A DNA stretch of 64,000 nucleotides from Lucinisca nassula (lineage: Eukaryota > Mollusca > Bivalvia > Lucinida > Lucinidae): contig OY757011.1 in the NCBI GenBank assembly GCA_963580285.1, positions 116,369,037 to 116,433,036 of the forward strand. Direction: 5' to 3'. Below the pieces are notes generated by a model. That model was not told where the DNA came from, ran no database searches, and saw nothing but the letters and a program-made list of their open reading frames with translations. Shown in pieces: positions 1 through 11,252 of the stretch; position 1 is the first letter of the stretch, and the number at the start of each line of letters is the position of its first letter. The translations under genes and the position numbers were made by a program.

Positions 1-2
1 TT

Positions 3-386
3 GAAAAAGTTCAGAATAGAGCTGCTAGATTTGTAACTGGAAATTATTGCTTTGAAACTGGGAGCATGACTGGAATTCTAGGAAAATTAAGATGGGAGTC
101 TCTAAAGAAAAGGAGAAGAGACAGTAGGCTCATACTCTTATACAAAGGTCTAAAGGGTGCTGCCAGCATTCCAACAGATGACCTTGTTCCCCCAGCTAGG
201 CATTGTAGAAAACACCATTCAATGACGTTTCAGACCCTTACTGCAAGAACGGATATTTATAAAGAATCGTTTTTCCCCCGAACCATTAGAGATTGGAATG
301 CCCTTCCCGATTCTATTATTTTGACGGCTGAAGGTGCTGAGGATTGTGTAGCTAAGTTTACATCTTTGGTTAGAGCTAGGGACTAA
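3..386 (+). pseudogene. C-terminal fragment of a non-LTR retrotransposon reverse transcriptase
   Basis: The frame is open from base 3 and reads the usual end of a jockey/CR1-like ORF2: a QNRAARFVTGNY block, then the LRWESLKKRR and SFFPRTIRDWNALP blocks, stopping at 386. In such elements this part follows the polymerase domain. The catalytic region would lie upstream of the window, so only the tail is seen. After the stop comes a short 3' region with ATTCTG-type repeats (about 438-460), typical of a LINE 3' end. Clade assignment is uncertain. It is a relic; no intact element is visible. Confidence 0.75.
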
Positions 387-460
387 CTTCCCATATCACA
401 GGTCCTGGTGTATGAATGTCATTTGACGTGTCACCAGTAACAATTCTGATTCTGATTCTG

Positions 461-2677
461 AAAGGTCAGGAGGGTCTGGTTACCTGTTTTTCCAATATTG
501 ACAATGTGCAAGCTGGGAGCCAGCAAATAATGCAAATATGGTGTATAGGTTTTAGGGATTTCTTAGATAACAGGTCACAGTCCGTTGTCACTAATGGTAC
601 CAACTCCAGCATTATCCCGGTCTCCTCTGGTGTCCCGCAGGGCTCTGTTCTCGGACCTATACTGTTTCTTGCATACATAAATGACCTCCCAGAGCAGGTT
701 AGCTCAAAAGTCTGACTCTTTGCTGACGACACAGCAATGTACTTATGCATTAGCTCCTAAAAAAATTCTGATTCCTTGTCTGAAGCAAACCTCCTTCAAG
801 AAGATCTCTGCAAATTGGAGCTATGGGAAAAGGCCTGGGACATGAACCTCAGCCCGACAAAATGTCAGGTTTTACATGTCACCAGGCTGAAGACACCAAT
901 TCCCTCCAAATACTTCCTTCATTCATAACACTGAACTTGAAAGTGTGTCTGCTGCAAAGTACCTTGGGGTCACCCTATCTGACGACCTCAGCTGGGGAAC
1001 GCACATAGACAATATCACAAAAAAGGCAAATCAAACCCTCAGCTTTATCAAAAGAAATATCAAAGTACACAACCAAGACCTTAAGTCCACAGCATGATTC
1101 CAGGACATTTCCCCCCCCCCCCCCCCCCCCCCCCAATGAATTAATCTAAAAATGGACATTTGCCCCCCAGTTGCAAATGTGACCTGGACATTTGCTCCCC
1201 AGAGCTTACTTTTGGTATGGACATCTGCCCCCCAGTGCTTATTTCACAGGTGGACATTTGCCCCCCACTGCTTATTTTAGAAAGGGTCATTTGCCCCCCA
1301 GATAGACCAGGGCTAACACAAAGGAGGAAAACAATGTATTTATTGGTTTATTATCATCAGAAATACAAAATGTTAAGCAATAAATTACTCCATCTATAAA
1401 AATATGAATCCCATAATAACCTGCTGTTATGGACAACCCCTACGTTAGAAAGCAGTATGGATCGCGATCAGATGCCATATCTGATAGGGATCTATACTCT
1501 TTATCGTGCAATTTGTTAACAAAAATATACCAAGAATGTGATGGTTAATAGTCAACAATTGGGAGATGCTAAATTTATTCAGCAGGATAACGGTTAAGCA
1601 AGTCAGCTACAGAACCATATATTGAGTTTGTGCCTCAATGAGGGTCCAGTGTCAGACGCCTAAATCAAGTGGTTTTTACACTGGATACACAGACGGTGAA
1701 TTCTTGAAGAAATTGAAATGATCTTGAATGGGCTGTAAAACTTTAACCAAAATGTTATCATGTAAATTATGTAGCTATATACAAGTCTGTATAATGAATA
1801 TCCTTGTCTAGCCAGGTTGGGGGGCAAATGTCCCTTTCTGAAATAAGCAGTGGGGGACAATTGTCCACCTGTAAAATAAGCACTGGGGGGGGGGGGGGGC
1901 GGATGTCCATACCAAAAATAAGCTCTTGGGGGCAAATGTCCGGGTCGCATTTTCAACTGGGGGGGGGGCAAATGTCCATTTTTAGATTAAGTCATTGTGG
2001 GGCAAACGTCCTGGGGGGCTAACGTCTGGAGACCCCACAGCATACAAAACCCTTGTCCGACCGCAACTGAAATATGCTTCCAGTGTCTGGTCACCCCATA
2101 CAGCTACAGATATCTACAAACTTGAATCTGTCCAATGCAGAGCTGCCAGGTGGGCCACACAAGACTATAGGTACACATCAAGTGTTACAGCTATGCTTGG
2201 AAAACTCCAATGGCATCCACTAGATCAGAGACGCATCGATAATCGCCGTATCATGCTATACAAGGTCACGCATGACCTTGTTGCAATCCCTGTCACAGAT
2301 TACCTCACACCAAATCGCAGAGTCGAAATTTATCCACCCTTTGGCATACAAGCAAATCCCCACCCAGACCAACTATCACAAGTATAGCTTCTTCCCAAGA
2401 TCAGTTATACACTGGAATGCTCTTCCAGCCTATATTGTCTTGCTACCAACCTTGGCACAGTTCTGTCATGCTGTCTGCCAGGTGGTGCATGTGTCCCCCT
2501 AAGCCACCAGATTCTGTTTTATCTTTTAACTATACTAACTTTCTTTTCGCACTGTATAAACTCATTTCACCTACTTTGCCTACCTTTTATTTCAGCTAAC
2601 CCCATTTAGCACTTGGTATACCAGATACCCTTCTGTTGTCCTCTTATGAGGTTTAGAAGTATCGGAAGAAAGAAAGA
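461..2677 (+). pseudogene. Second non-LTR retrotransposon fragment, broken and split by an insertion
   Basis: The polymerase motif [20 protein letters not shown] is encoded at about 628-690. An in-frame TGA at 713-715 lies directly before the catalytic FADD box (about 718-735). The reading frame then shifts and continues through AAKYLGVTLSDDLSW to about 1095. It resumes after a 939-bp insertion at 2035 with YKTLVRPQLKYASSVWSPH. A further frameshift near 2350 precedes the SFFPRSVIHWNALP block, which ends at 2502. A 3' UTR follows, ending in GAAA repeats near 2677. The N-terminal endonuclease is absent. It is a dead copy, distinct from the fragment at 3-386. Confidence 0.75.
1096..2034. mobile_element. 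Foldback-like non-autonomous DNA transposon, 939 bp, 9-bp target duplication
   Basis: The 9-mer CCACAGCAT flanks it on both sides (1087-1095 and 2035-2043), and removing the insert restores the retrotransposon reading frame order. The two arms (about 1096-1305 and 1812-2034) are inverted repeats of about 210-220 bp, each built from imperfect direct repeats of GGACATTTGCCCCCCA separated by GCTTATTT-type spacers. The left arm has a 24-base C run (1111-1134). The centre (about 1310-1805) has no recognisable gene. Long, internally repetitive arms with a 9-bp duplication fit foldback or Mutator-like (MULE) elements; the superfamily is inference. Confidence 0.8.
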
Positions 2678-2695
2678 AAAAAGGGATTCCGTTTA

Positions 2696-2719
2696 TGACG
2701 TCATTCTCGCGCATGCGCA
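2696..2719. promoter_or_regulatory. CRE plus NRF1-like site cluster
   Basis: A perfect CRE palindrome TGACGTCA (2696-2703) is followed after 5 bases by GCGCATGCGCA (2709-2719), the NRF1 consensus. Such pairs are common in CpG-type animal promoters. No gene start could be tied to it, and similar motifs occur in repeats nearby, so function is unproven. The interval to about 3060 holds nothing else I can name. Confidence 0.3.
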
Positions 2720-3060
2720 AAGCACTGGCCATCAATTGAAATGGCCATCGCTATTCAAATGTATTGGCGGAACTTAAAATGCTAACAATATTCAACCATT
2801 TTGAGAGAAAATATACCCGTTTACATGTACATTGAAATAATGCCTTGAGAAGAAAAGAATGATGTTTTGCTTTTATTACTGAAACACATTTATCCGGGCT
2901 CCATTTTTAATTGACGAAAATCTCTTCGTGAATGACCCATGCTTAACGAAAGCTTACTTACAAAATACGTTTTTAAGTAACCTATCGTATTATTCGCTAT
3001 CCAAGTATAGCTATCAAATAAGGACAGAACTTAGATCTATCTAGCTATCTATGAGTAAAG

Positions 3061-3670
3061 AGTAAATTGGTTGTGATTGAGACAGACAGACGACAGACAA
3101 ACAACCAGACAGACAGGCAGACAAATTGACTGACTAACAGATGAATGGACGGACAGTTAGACAAACAAATAAACATGCTGACAGTCGAAAAAAAAACAAT
3201 GAGTGGACTGACAGACAGCATCTAGTCACCGTTGGCTCGACGTCATGCCGTCAACACCCAATCCATCTCACTTCAATGTCACATGACCGTTAAGATGAGA
3301 GAGAGGGAGAGAGAGGTTTGACTGACAGTAGACAGACAGACCCAATGACTAACAGATGAACGGATGGACAGTTAGACAGACAAATAAACATACTGACAGT
3401 CGAAAAAGACTAATGAGTGGACTGACAGATGGGCGATGAGTCAACGTTGGCTCGACTGACAGTAGACAGACAGACATGCAGACCGACTGACTGAATGAAT
3501 GACTGACAAACAGACAGTTAGACAGACAAATAAACATACTGGCAATCGAAAAAAGTATTGAGTGGACTGACAACTGGACGTCGAGACAATGTTGTCTCGA
3601 CGTCATGCTGTCGACACCCACTCCAACTCACTTCAATGTCACATGACTGTTGAGATGAGAGAGGTTTGAC
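3061..3670. repeat. GACAGACA-rich tandem repeat region
   Basis: Three imperfect copies of a unit of roughly 180-200 bp contain GACAGACA stretches, AAACATACTGACAGTCGAAAA, GAGTGGACTGACA and GTTGGCTCGACGTCATG. Copies of the last segment are at about 3225-3310 and 3585-3665. Any open frame here is low-complexity translation. Confidence 0.7.
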
Positions 3671-3717
3671 TGATCCTTGTATCCAAGAAGATATTGTAGA
3701 GCTAAGCTAATAAGCCA

Positions 3718-3906
3718 TTAACCTTTATGTACCAAAATGGAATCTTCCTCCTTATATATAGCAGGAGTCCATTTCAAAATTTAGGGGTGTCGGGTTGTGT
3801 TTTCTTCAAAATTTATTTGGAAAATGGCTGATATTTTGCACACAGTGTAGGCCCTGATCAGGTGCTGCGTTACCCCTTTTGGGGTTTCCGGTATGGAATG
3901 GGTTAA
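3718..3906 (+). mobile_element. MITE family A copy
   Basis: It starts and ends at TTAA with CCATTTTGTACC-like and AATGGGTTAA ends. It contains GTCCATTTCAAAATTTAGG and the core CAGTGTAGGCCCTGATCAG, followed by ACCCCTTTTGGGGTTTCC. Other copies are at 12523, 31210, 32150, 47120, 49779 and 57978. Confidence 0.7.
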
Positions 3907-4690
3907 TGTATACGTAAAGGCTGGGCAGGTTGAACAAATATACAAATCTACCAGATTTTACTGTAAAATCTTGAGTTGCGAAGGAGTGTTTCATTCTCAT
4001 GCACTGAAAGGGTGTTCTACGTTTGTTTTGAATTCAATGTTCCAATCCCACTGAATCTTCATGGGCCCGAGCACTGAGCAAATGGTATTTTATTAAGCAA
4101 CGCCGTATTATCGCCAACGCAACATTCTGGCGTTTCATCAATGTTGCAAAGTCAAATGCAATCCATTGATATTGGTTTGATGTAGACACAACGTTGTTGA
4201 CACGTTACATGTCGGCTGACATGGAGTTATTTAATGACAAACTGTAATTTATATTCACCTACGTTCAATAATTGCTGGTACGCTAAGAGGGAGAGAAACC
4301 CTACATTTATACAGTAAAACTGGGGTTTACAGGGGTAAACATTATTTTTTCATATTTCTGCTCAAAACATAGATTGTGGGTACTCGATAGAACGATATTT
4401 TATGGCCGAAAAATTGATAATGAATTAGTATAGGCATGTTTTCGTAATGCGAAATTTCACATCTGGCAGCATATCAGTGTTTCTTCCATTATCTTATATT
4501 AGAATTCACAAAAATTTTAATAGAAATCCTCTGCTTTACGCTGTAATAAACACTTTATCTGTCCCACTGTCTTGAAGCAATACGACAGTTGACGGCCACG
4601 GCTTTCCCCGTTCTATTTTTAGAACTGGAAGTACGTCACGAAAAAAGCTCCTATTTACAATCCAAACACAGAGGTATCCTAACATACCTA
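3907..4690. other. No gene; one family-F remnant
   Basis: The only recognisable piece is at about 4313-4450, a decayed family-F repeat (ACAGTAAAACTGGGGTTTAC, then CATAGATTGTGGGTACTCG). Nothing else can be named. Confidence 0.5.
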
Positions 4691-5478
4691 CCGGGTCGTC
4701 CACGAAGTCAAGCAACGTGGTCACCCATCCATGTATTAACCGTGATATCCGTTGTTTAACTTCGCTGAAAAGCCAACCACTCTACCTGCGTCGCTAAAAG
4801 AGCCGGCTCCTACAGCAAGGCTGTAGATGTGGTATTTATCTATAACCATTACATTTCTCCCCCTCATCTCTTGACTTCGTCCTGAAGTCACTTATGCCTC
4901 TCAAGGCTAAACCTGAGGGCGGAGACTATGTAACAAACCAGCGGCACTGTTTCCATCCCACCGCTGACACCAATGTAGCGTGTACCGGGTCGTCCACAAA
5001 GTCAAGCAGCACGGTCACCCATCCAGGTACTAACTGCAATCTCCGTTGCTTAACTTCGTGAATAACCCGGTTTAGCGACGCGGGTACAGTGGTTGGCTTT
5101 TTCACGAAGTGATTCAACGGATGTGGTGGTTAGTGCCTGGATGTGTGACCACGTTGCTTGACTTCGTGGACAAGCCGGTACACACTACATTGGTGGCAGC
5201 GGTGGGATGGAAACAGTGCCACTGGTTTGTTACATAGTCTCCGCCCTCAGGTTTAGCTTTGAGAGGCATGAGTGACTTCGGGACGAAGTCAAGAGATGAG
5301 GGGGAGAAATGAAACGGTTATAGATACATGTAAATACCACTTCTACAGCCATGCAGTAGGAGTCGGCTCTTTTAGCGATGCAGGTAGAGTGGTTGGCTTA
5401 TTCGCGAAGTTAAGCAATGGATATCACGGTTAATACCTGGATGGGTGACCGCGTTGCTTGACTTCGTGGACGACCCGG
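4691..5478. repeat. 788-bp palindrome with four 5S-rRNA-like modules
   Basis: The left and right arms are imperfect reverse complements centred near 5084, beginning CCGGGTCGTCCAC and ending GTGGACGACCCGG. Each arm carries two modules resembling the 5S rRNA internal promoter: minus-strand at 4719-4767 and 5013-5059, plus-strand at 5103-5152 and 5403-5453. The best one reads GAAGTTAAGCA then GGTTAATACCTGGATGGG and TGACCGC, close to the A and C boxes of 5S rRNA. The 5' third of 5S is not recognisable, so these are not 5S genes. The spacer within each arm (about 4800-4985 and 5180-5390) is also inverted-repeated. It may be a 5S-derived SINE dimer or a foldback element that captured 5S sequence. 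Confidence 0.7.
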
Positions 5479-5639
5479 TACACGCTACAATAGTGCCGGA
5501 GGCTTATGTTTACAGTGTAATAGTAGAACAGACTGATCTGTGACAAATACAGTCAGCATTTATAACACAATATGGTTAACTATCACGGTTCGTTGGTTGG
5601 ACCCAGAGTTCCAGTTTTACCATATTTAAGGACTCAAAA

Positions 5640-7466
5640 GATTGACAGTTGTAGACGATTTTTTTGCACTTGCGGTCGGGCGTCGTAAGGCCAAAGTACA
5701 CCTGCCCGGTGCGATTCCGAACTTGACCCTGGCGGCCGGGCAATGGATTTGTCAGCCCCTGTTATCTCTGAAACTACTTTGCAAATTGAACCAGATTACA
5801 TGTGGATCCTCTTTGGAGAGTGGGGACAAAACTTTGTTCGTAAAGACTGGGTCACAAGACCAACATGGCTGCCATGCCCATACATATATATGGTAAAAAC
5901 CACAGAAACCAAATGGCCATTGACCTTGAAACTTAGTGTGCTGCATCAGAGACACAGGCCTTACCGAGTTTGTTCAAATATTGACCTTCGGTTGACCATG
6001 GCCTGTTTTACATCAAGGTCAAGTTTGGCCACTTAGTCATTTGCATGAAAAAGGCAAAACAGTGAATTTTTCTGATTCTGTTGAGTCTGTAGCATCAAAA
6101 TTTATATTTGCAAACAGATGAATGGGAAGTTATCAATTCCAAAGATCAAGGTCATTTACTGACCTATGTCCTGTATGGCTCATATGCATTTTTCCACTTA
6201 AACTCCTGGGTTGATTGAAACCAAATCACATACCGGTAAGGAGCCTCTATGGGATGAACCAATGAAAATGTATTGGTGAGATTGGAGTCACATGGCCTCA
6301 ACGGCCCCCATGCCAATATATACATGTATGGTAAAAACCTTTAAAAATTTTCTTACCAGGAACAATAGGACTTGGTTTACAGCGTAAGGGGTTTTGGCAC
6401 TACCAAATTTGTTTAAATGGTGAACTTTGGTTCACCTTGACCTAGTTTATGTCAAGGTCAAATTTGGTCACTTAGACATTTGTAGGGAAAAAAGGTAAAA
6501 CAGTGGATATTCTGATTTTATTGTAGCCTGTGGCATCAGAATTGATATTCGCAATCAGCTGAATGGAAATTTATCAATTACGAAGGTCAGGGTAATCCTT
6601 GATGGCTCAGATTCAGTATTTTTAGCTTCCTCTCCACTCAAACTGCTGGGCTGATTGTAACCAAATTACCATAATTTAAAGAGCCTCTATGGGATGAGGC
6701 AATGAAAGTTATTTGTGGGATTGGTAGAATATGCCTGTATATGGTAAAACCTTTTGCAAATTTTCTCTAGTACCAAAAGGCTGATGACCATAAACTTGGT
6801 GTGCTGCGTTGGGGACCTGGGTCATACCCCGTTTGTTCAAATGGTAACCTACCATTGACCTTGTCCTATTTTACATCACATTCAACTTTGGTTACAGTAA
6901 ATACCTAGACCTTTGTATGGGAAAAGGGCAAAACAGTGGAATTTTCTCTTCTTTTGTAGACTGTGGCATCAAAATTGATATTTGGAGTCAGCTGAATTTA
7001 GATTTATCAATTTCAAAGATCAAGGTCATTTGCTGGCCTTTGTCCTGGATGGCTCAGATTCAGTATTTTTATCTTCTCCACTTAAACGGCCAGGCTGATT
7101 GAAACCAAATTACATATGGAGCCTCTATGGGATGAGGCAACAAATTGGAGTCACATAACCAAGAGGGCTGCCATGCAAACCCTTTGGAAATCTTCTTTTC
7201 GGGAACCAAATGACTGATGACCTTGAAATTTGGTATGTAACTTAGGGGGACTTATGGACTCTAAGCAAGTTTGTTTAATGGTGACCTTTGTTTACCTTTA
7301 CCTATTTTAGATCAAGATCAACTTTGATGACTTAGACCTTTGTATGTGAAAGAGGCAAAGCCATTGATGCTTATTCTAATTCTGTTGTAGCCTGTTGGAT
7401 CAAAGTTGATACTCCTGGCAAGTTTGCTCAGATAGTGACCTTTGGTTGGCCTTGACCTATTTTATT
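5640..7466 (+). repeat. Tandem array, about 440-bp unit, first part of a split element
   Basis: About 3.5 imperfect copies carry recurring marks: GAGCCTCTATGGGATGA (about 6240, 6680, 7120), TTGACCTTGAAACTT, ACATCAAGGTCAAGTTTGG and GGCAAAACAGTG. The array breaks at CTTGACCTATTTTA near 7466 and seems to resume at about 8935 with the expected GGGAAAAAGGCAGA sequence, so 7467-8934 looks inserted. Confidence 0.65.
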
Positions 7467-8047
7467 ATCCCCACGCTTTAGCAGAGGGGATATTATATTC
7501 GCCTCCCTCTGTCCATCCGTCCGTTATGCTATCTCCTCCTAAACTATTAATCGGAATCCAACCAAATTTGTTGCTTACATGATTGGGGTGTGCAACAGCA
7601 CATTTATTATTGGCTCTGGGGAGGGGTCAAATAGCAATAAAATTCAATTACAAAGTCAATTTTATAGATTTTGATACCAAACTTTGCAGTAATGATTTGT
7701 AATGATTAATGAAATATGTTAAACATAGAATGTGATTTGGGCTGCGACCCCTGGGTCATGCCCCAGGGGTCGGACTTGAGGGGAATGGGGGTCAAAATTC
7801 AAGTTTTTTTGAACATAATCATCACTCATGTGGCATATCAAATCAAAGGGGATGATTAGTAGAATATAATACAAGTAAAATTTTGACCATGGGGTCAGAT
7901 TGGTGCCCGGGGAGGGATCAAAAGGTCAAAATTTCAGTTTTTCAGAACATTAAACTTTTTACCCTGGGGTCAGACCTTGGCCCTGGGGGAGGGGTCAGAA
8001 GGTCACATGTCTGTCAAATTTATTTGCAAATACATGTACATGTTGTT
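7467..8047 (+). mobile_element. Hairpin-headed repeat element, 5' part
   Basis: It opens with the hairpin TATCCCCACGC...AGAGGGGATA, then CCTCTGTCCATCCGTCCGTT, then CTATCTCCTCCTAAACTATT. Short tandem units containing TGGGGTCAGACCTTGG-like text follow. The head-plus-TCCGTC design matches other elements in this window. Confidence 0.5.
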
Positions 8048-8048
8048 A

Positions 8049-8934
8049 TTATACCCCCGGTATACGAAGTATACTATGGTATACGAAGTATACTATGGGG
8101 GTATATAGTTTTCGTCCTGCCGTCCATGTGTCCGTCTGTCCGCACCAACAAATGGATAGTTAGGTGGCTATGTAAATGGACAGAATTGTTGTAAGTCAAT
8201 GGAATTTATTCAGTTAGACACCGAAAATACTTCTTTTCTGTGGCTAAAAGTAGCCACTTAAGTATCGATCCTGCCAAAAATAGCCACATAACTATCCATT
8301 TGTGAGAACGTCCGTCCGTTAACATTTTGGTTTAAGTTTTGCGTCAAAGTTTCTAGGAGATTGTATCTTCTGAACCCTTTGATAGATTTAGTTGATACTT
8401 ACACTGAAGATACATACTGGTCTAAAGATTTCATTGATGCATGTCCCAACCCCACAGTGACCTTGATGTCAAGGTCACAGACTTAGAAATTTTACTTTTG
8501 GTTAAAGTTTTGCGTCAAATTTTCTGAGAGATTGTATCTTCTGAACTGCATGTTCCACCCCCACAGTGACCTTGAGGTCAAGGACACAGACTTTGAAATT
8601 TTACATTTGGTTAAAGTTTTTTTTCAGTAACATTGAAACTGCCACTCCTTCAGTAACTTTGATGCCCTCACTCCCTTGGTCCATTTAGAAATTTTATGTT
8701 TAGTTTAGCTTTTACAAGCACATTTATAGATTCTTATAGCTTCTTCACATCTTCATTCATATTACATACAAGCTTGAAAGCCATAAGAGAGTATGGCGCT
8801 GGCCGGGGATACGTGTATACATGACCCACTGTTCGCTTTCTCTAGTTCGGTACTTAGTCCCTGTGGAGAAAGGGTGGCGATTTGCGATGGCATGCCACCG
8901 ACTGTATTCTAGTTTCAAAGTTGTATTCAGTCAT
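8049..8934 (+). mobile_element. Hairpin-headed repeat element with inner MITE
   Basis: The head hairpin pairs ATACCCCCGG with a later TGGGGGTAT and includes a duplicated GGTATACGAAGTATACTAT. It is followed by CGTCCTGCCGTCC and TCCGTCTGTCC, and from about 8330 by two or three copies of a unit with AGTGACCTTGATGTCAAGG and GTTAAAGTTTTGCGTCAAA. It is interrupted by the MITE at 8148-8302. Confidence 0.5.
8148..8302. mobile_element. 155-bp MITE
   Basis: Terminal inverted repeats of about 23 bp begin ACAAATGGATAGTTA and end in the reverse complement. A second short inverted pair, GTGGCTAAAAGTAGCCAC, sits in the middle. It splits a TCCGTC-rich element head. No clear target duplication. Confidence 0.65.
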
Positions 8935-9227
8935 TAGGGCATTTCTAATGGGAAAAAGGCAGACTAGTGTATTTTTCTGATTCTCTTGTAGCCTATGGCA
9001 TCAGAATTTATATTTGCAGTCAGCTAAATGGATGCTGATAATTATGGCCAAGATGGCTGCAATGCCCATGATGTATGGTAAAAACGACTGAAAACTCTTC
9101 ATTTCAGAAACAGGCAAAATCCTTTGAGGCCACAGTGGTTTGTTGAAAACATGGCTGCCCCAGGTGCAGGGCAAGTTTTTCACACTTGACCTTTGGTGAG
9201 CATAGTGGCTCATGGGCCTCTTGTTTC
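8935..9227 (+). mobile_element. 3' end of the tandem-array element begun at 5640
   Basis: It resumes the 440-bp unit (TGTAGCCTATGGCATCAGAA, AAGATGGCTGC) and ends GGTGAGCATAGTGG, GGGCCTCTTGTTT. This end resembles the ends of the elements at 45680, 56455 and 14970. Confidence 0.55.
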
Positions 9228-9310
9228 AAATTTCTGCTCTTAATAATGTATTGTAGCCTACATGTATATACTCATGAGCCAGCCAGAGCCCACTTGATCT
9301 CTCTCTCTCT

Positions 9311-9592
9311 CTGAGTGTGCTGTACATGCGGGTGTACAACTGATATTGGATTACCTTGCCCTGTCTTTTGGGGGAGGCCTGCTGTCCTTGCAGCAGGTAG
9401 GGGTAGAGGGGGAATATTGTTACTTGTTCTGTTTCTGCACCTCCATTCATTTTCTTCTTTCAGCCCTGTTCCTCACTTTCATCTCTTCTAGTTCCACTGT
9501 TTCTTTCTATCCCTTTTCTCCCTTTCTCTGGGAGACGACACAAAATGACCCATAAGGGTTGATGTGTCATTAAACTCAAAACAATCAGTCAG
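9311..9592 (+). mobile_element. SINE-like repeat (type 5)
   Basis: It shares CCTGCTGTCCTTGCA, CTCCATTCATTTTC, CTTTCATCTC and GACACAAAATGACC with the copy at 40690-40938. It ends GTTGATGTGTCATTAAAC followed by CAATCAGTCAGT. The TTAAAC tail resembles that of the other SINEs here. No tRNA head is recognised. Confidence 0.55.
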
Positions 9593-10149
9593 TCAGTGGT
9601 TAGTAGGGCTCACTATTGATGCCAATTTTGACTTTCCTGATAGTATTGTTATTATGGATACTTTCACTATTCCGGCAAAATATCCCCAAAACTATCACAA
9701 TACTACATGTACTGTGATACTGTTAGCTATGAAGTGACAAAATGCAAATAGGAACAAAGCAACAGCTTGAAGTTGTCTGTTTATTGTGCGTTTTAATATC
9801 AGCATACGTTACTTCAGGGCTGTTCCAGGAAGAAAAAAGACATGGGAGAGACAGCACGTTTATTTACCCCATAACCTACAGAATTAAACGTTTTCAAGGG
9901 CCAACCACCTAAAAATTTAGATTGCTGCTTAGAGCTACCCACAGAATCTAAGTACCGTATTTTGCCGTATACATGTTGTATATAACATGTACTGGTGTTT
10001 AATATGCACCCAATATTTAGCGTACTATCGTCAGATTGGCAGAAAAAACAAACAAAGACTAGATCAGCAGTTGATGGTATACCATCGCAAATACCTGCTT
10101 TTTCTATGTATAACACTAATGACTATGTATTAGCTAGCCAAAACTACAT
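9593..10149. other. No recognisable gene or repeat
   Basis: A/T-rich sequence in which neither strand shows a domain or splice-bounded coding segment that I recognise. Confidence 0.4.
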
Positions 10150-10876
10150 GTAATTAAAAAAAATGTTGCAAGAACATTCTAACTGATAAGCAAAGTTTCA
10201 GAAGTGTAACTCTTATAGTTTAGAAGATATGGCAAAGTCATACTTTTTGACCTTTGACCTTGGGGTTATGTTGAGGTCCACCAAAAGTATCCCAATTTAT
10301 TCTATATTCCAACAGCAATCCAATAACCAAGTTTCAGAAGTGTAACTCTTATAGTTTAGAAGATATGGCAAAGTCATACTTTTTGAGCTTTGACCTTGGG
10401 GTGTTGAGGTCAAGGTCACACCAAAAGTATCCAGATTTATTCTATATTCCAAGGGCCATCCAATAATCAAAGTTTCAGAAGCGTAACTACAATAGTTTAG
10501 AAGATATGGCAAATTCATACTTTTTGACCTTGGGGTCATGTTGAGGTCGAGGTCACACCAAAAGTAGCCCAACATATTCTATATTCCAAGGACCATCCAA
10601 TAAACAAAGTTTCAGAAGTGTAACTCGAATAGTTTAGGAGATATGGCAAATCATACTATTTGACCTTGGGGCCATGTTGGGGTCAAGGTCACAAAAAAAG
10701 TAGCCCACTGCCATCTACATACCATGTACTATCCACATGCAAAGTTTCAAAAGTGTAACTTCAGTGGTTGCAGAGGAGATCCATTTACAAGAAATGTGAC
10801 GGACAGACGGACTGACGTCGGACTCAACTGTGGTACGAAAATAATATACCCGATTTTCTTCGAAAAAGCGGGTGTA
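10150..10876 (-). mobile_element. Hairpin-headed tandem-repeat element, about 138-bp unit
   Basis: Read on the minus strand it starts with the hairpin ACACCCGCTTTTTCG...GAAAATCGGGTAT, then AGTCCGTCTGTCCGTC. Five copies of a unit of about 138 bp follow (marks on the plus strand: GTTTCAGAAGTGTAACTC near 10197, 10331, 10471, 10609 and GTTTCAAAAGTGTAAC near 10743). Units contain TTTGACCTTGGGGT and GTCAAGGTCACA. The design matches the other hairpin-headed elements. Confidence 0.65.
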
Positions 10877-11220
10877 AAAAACTGGTGATGGGTGCAATAG
10901 GTTTAAAACTTACACACATAAGGACGGTTGGCAAGGAACTCTTCAGTAAAAAGAAACAAAGAACGGTTATCTTTCCTGCCATTTTTCTCATTTGGTGGAG
11001 GTGAAAGCTTCGGTTTTTATCGCTAAAATTTGACCAGTTTTCAACAGTTTTAAAAGCAAAATGTGTCTGATTTTTTTATCGACAATCATCAGAAATAAAA
11101 GGTAATATACAGAACAATAATATAGTGTAAGTCTTTGTCTGAGGTTTGAGACTGATTTAAAATATTTCTTGTGCACATTTGGTAAGGCCATATAGCAACA
11201 TACCTTTGTTAACACCTCCG
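10877..11220. other. No recognisable gene or repeat
   Basis: Nothing on either strand can be named here. Confidence 0.4.
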
Positions 11221-11252
11221 AAAATGGCGGACCTCAGCGGAAGTGACGTCAC
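11221..11252 (+). promoter_or_regulatory. YY1/ETS/CRE cluster, possible promoter and first exon of the ASB-like gene
   Basis: AAAATGGCGGAC (YY1-like, containing ATG at 11224), GCGGAAGTG (ETS-like) and TGACGTCA (CRE) are packed in 32 bases about 600 bp upstream of the first recognised exon. From this ATG the frame reads MADLSG, and a GT at 11243 falls at the one phase that joins exon A (one base of a codon left over). The donor GTGACG is weak. This is a candidate only; the real first exon may lie upstream or outside the window. Confidence 0.3.

Noticed and set aside
3349..3621. Minus-strand Ser/Leu/Cys-rich frame that could look like a membrane protein
   Set aside because: It is a direct translation of GACAGACA-type tandem repeats.
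5403..5453. 5S rRNA gene
   Set aside because: Only the A-box to C-box part resembles 5S; the 5' third and the terminal stem are absent and no T-run terminator follows in place.
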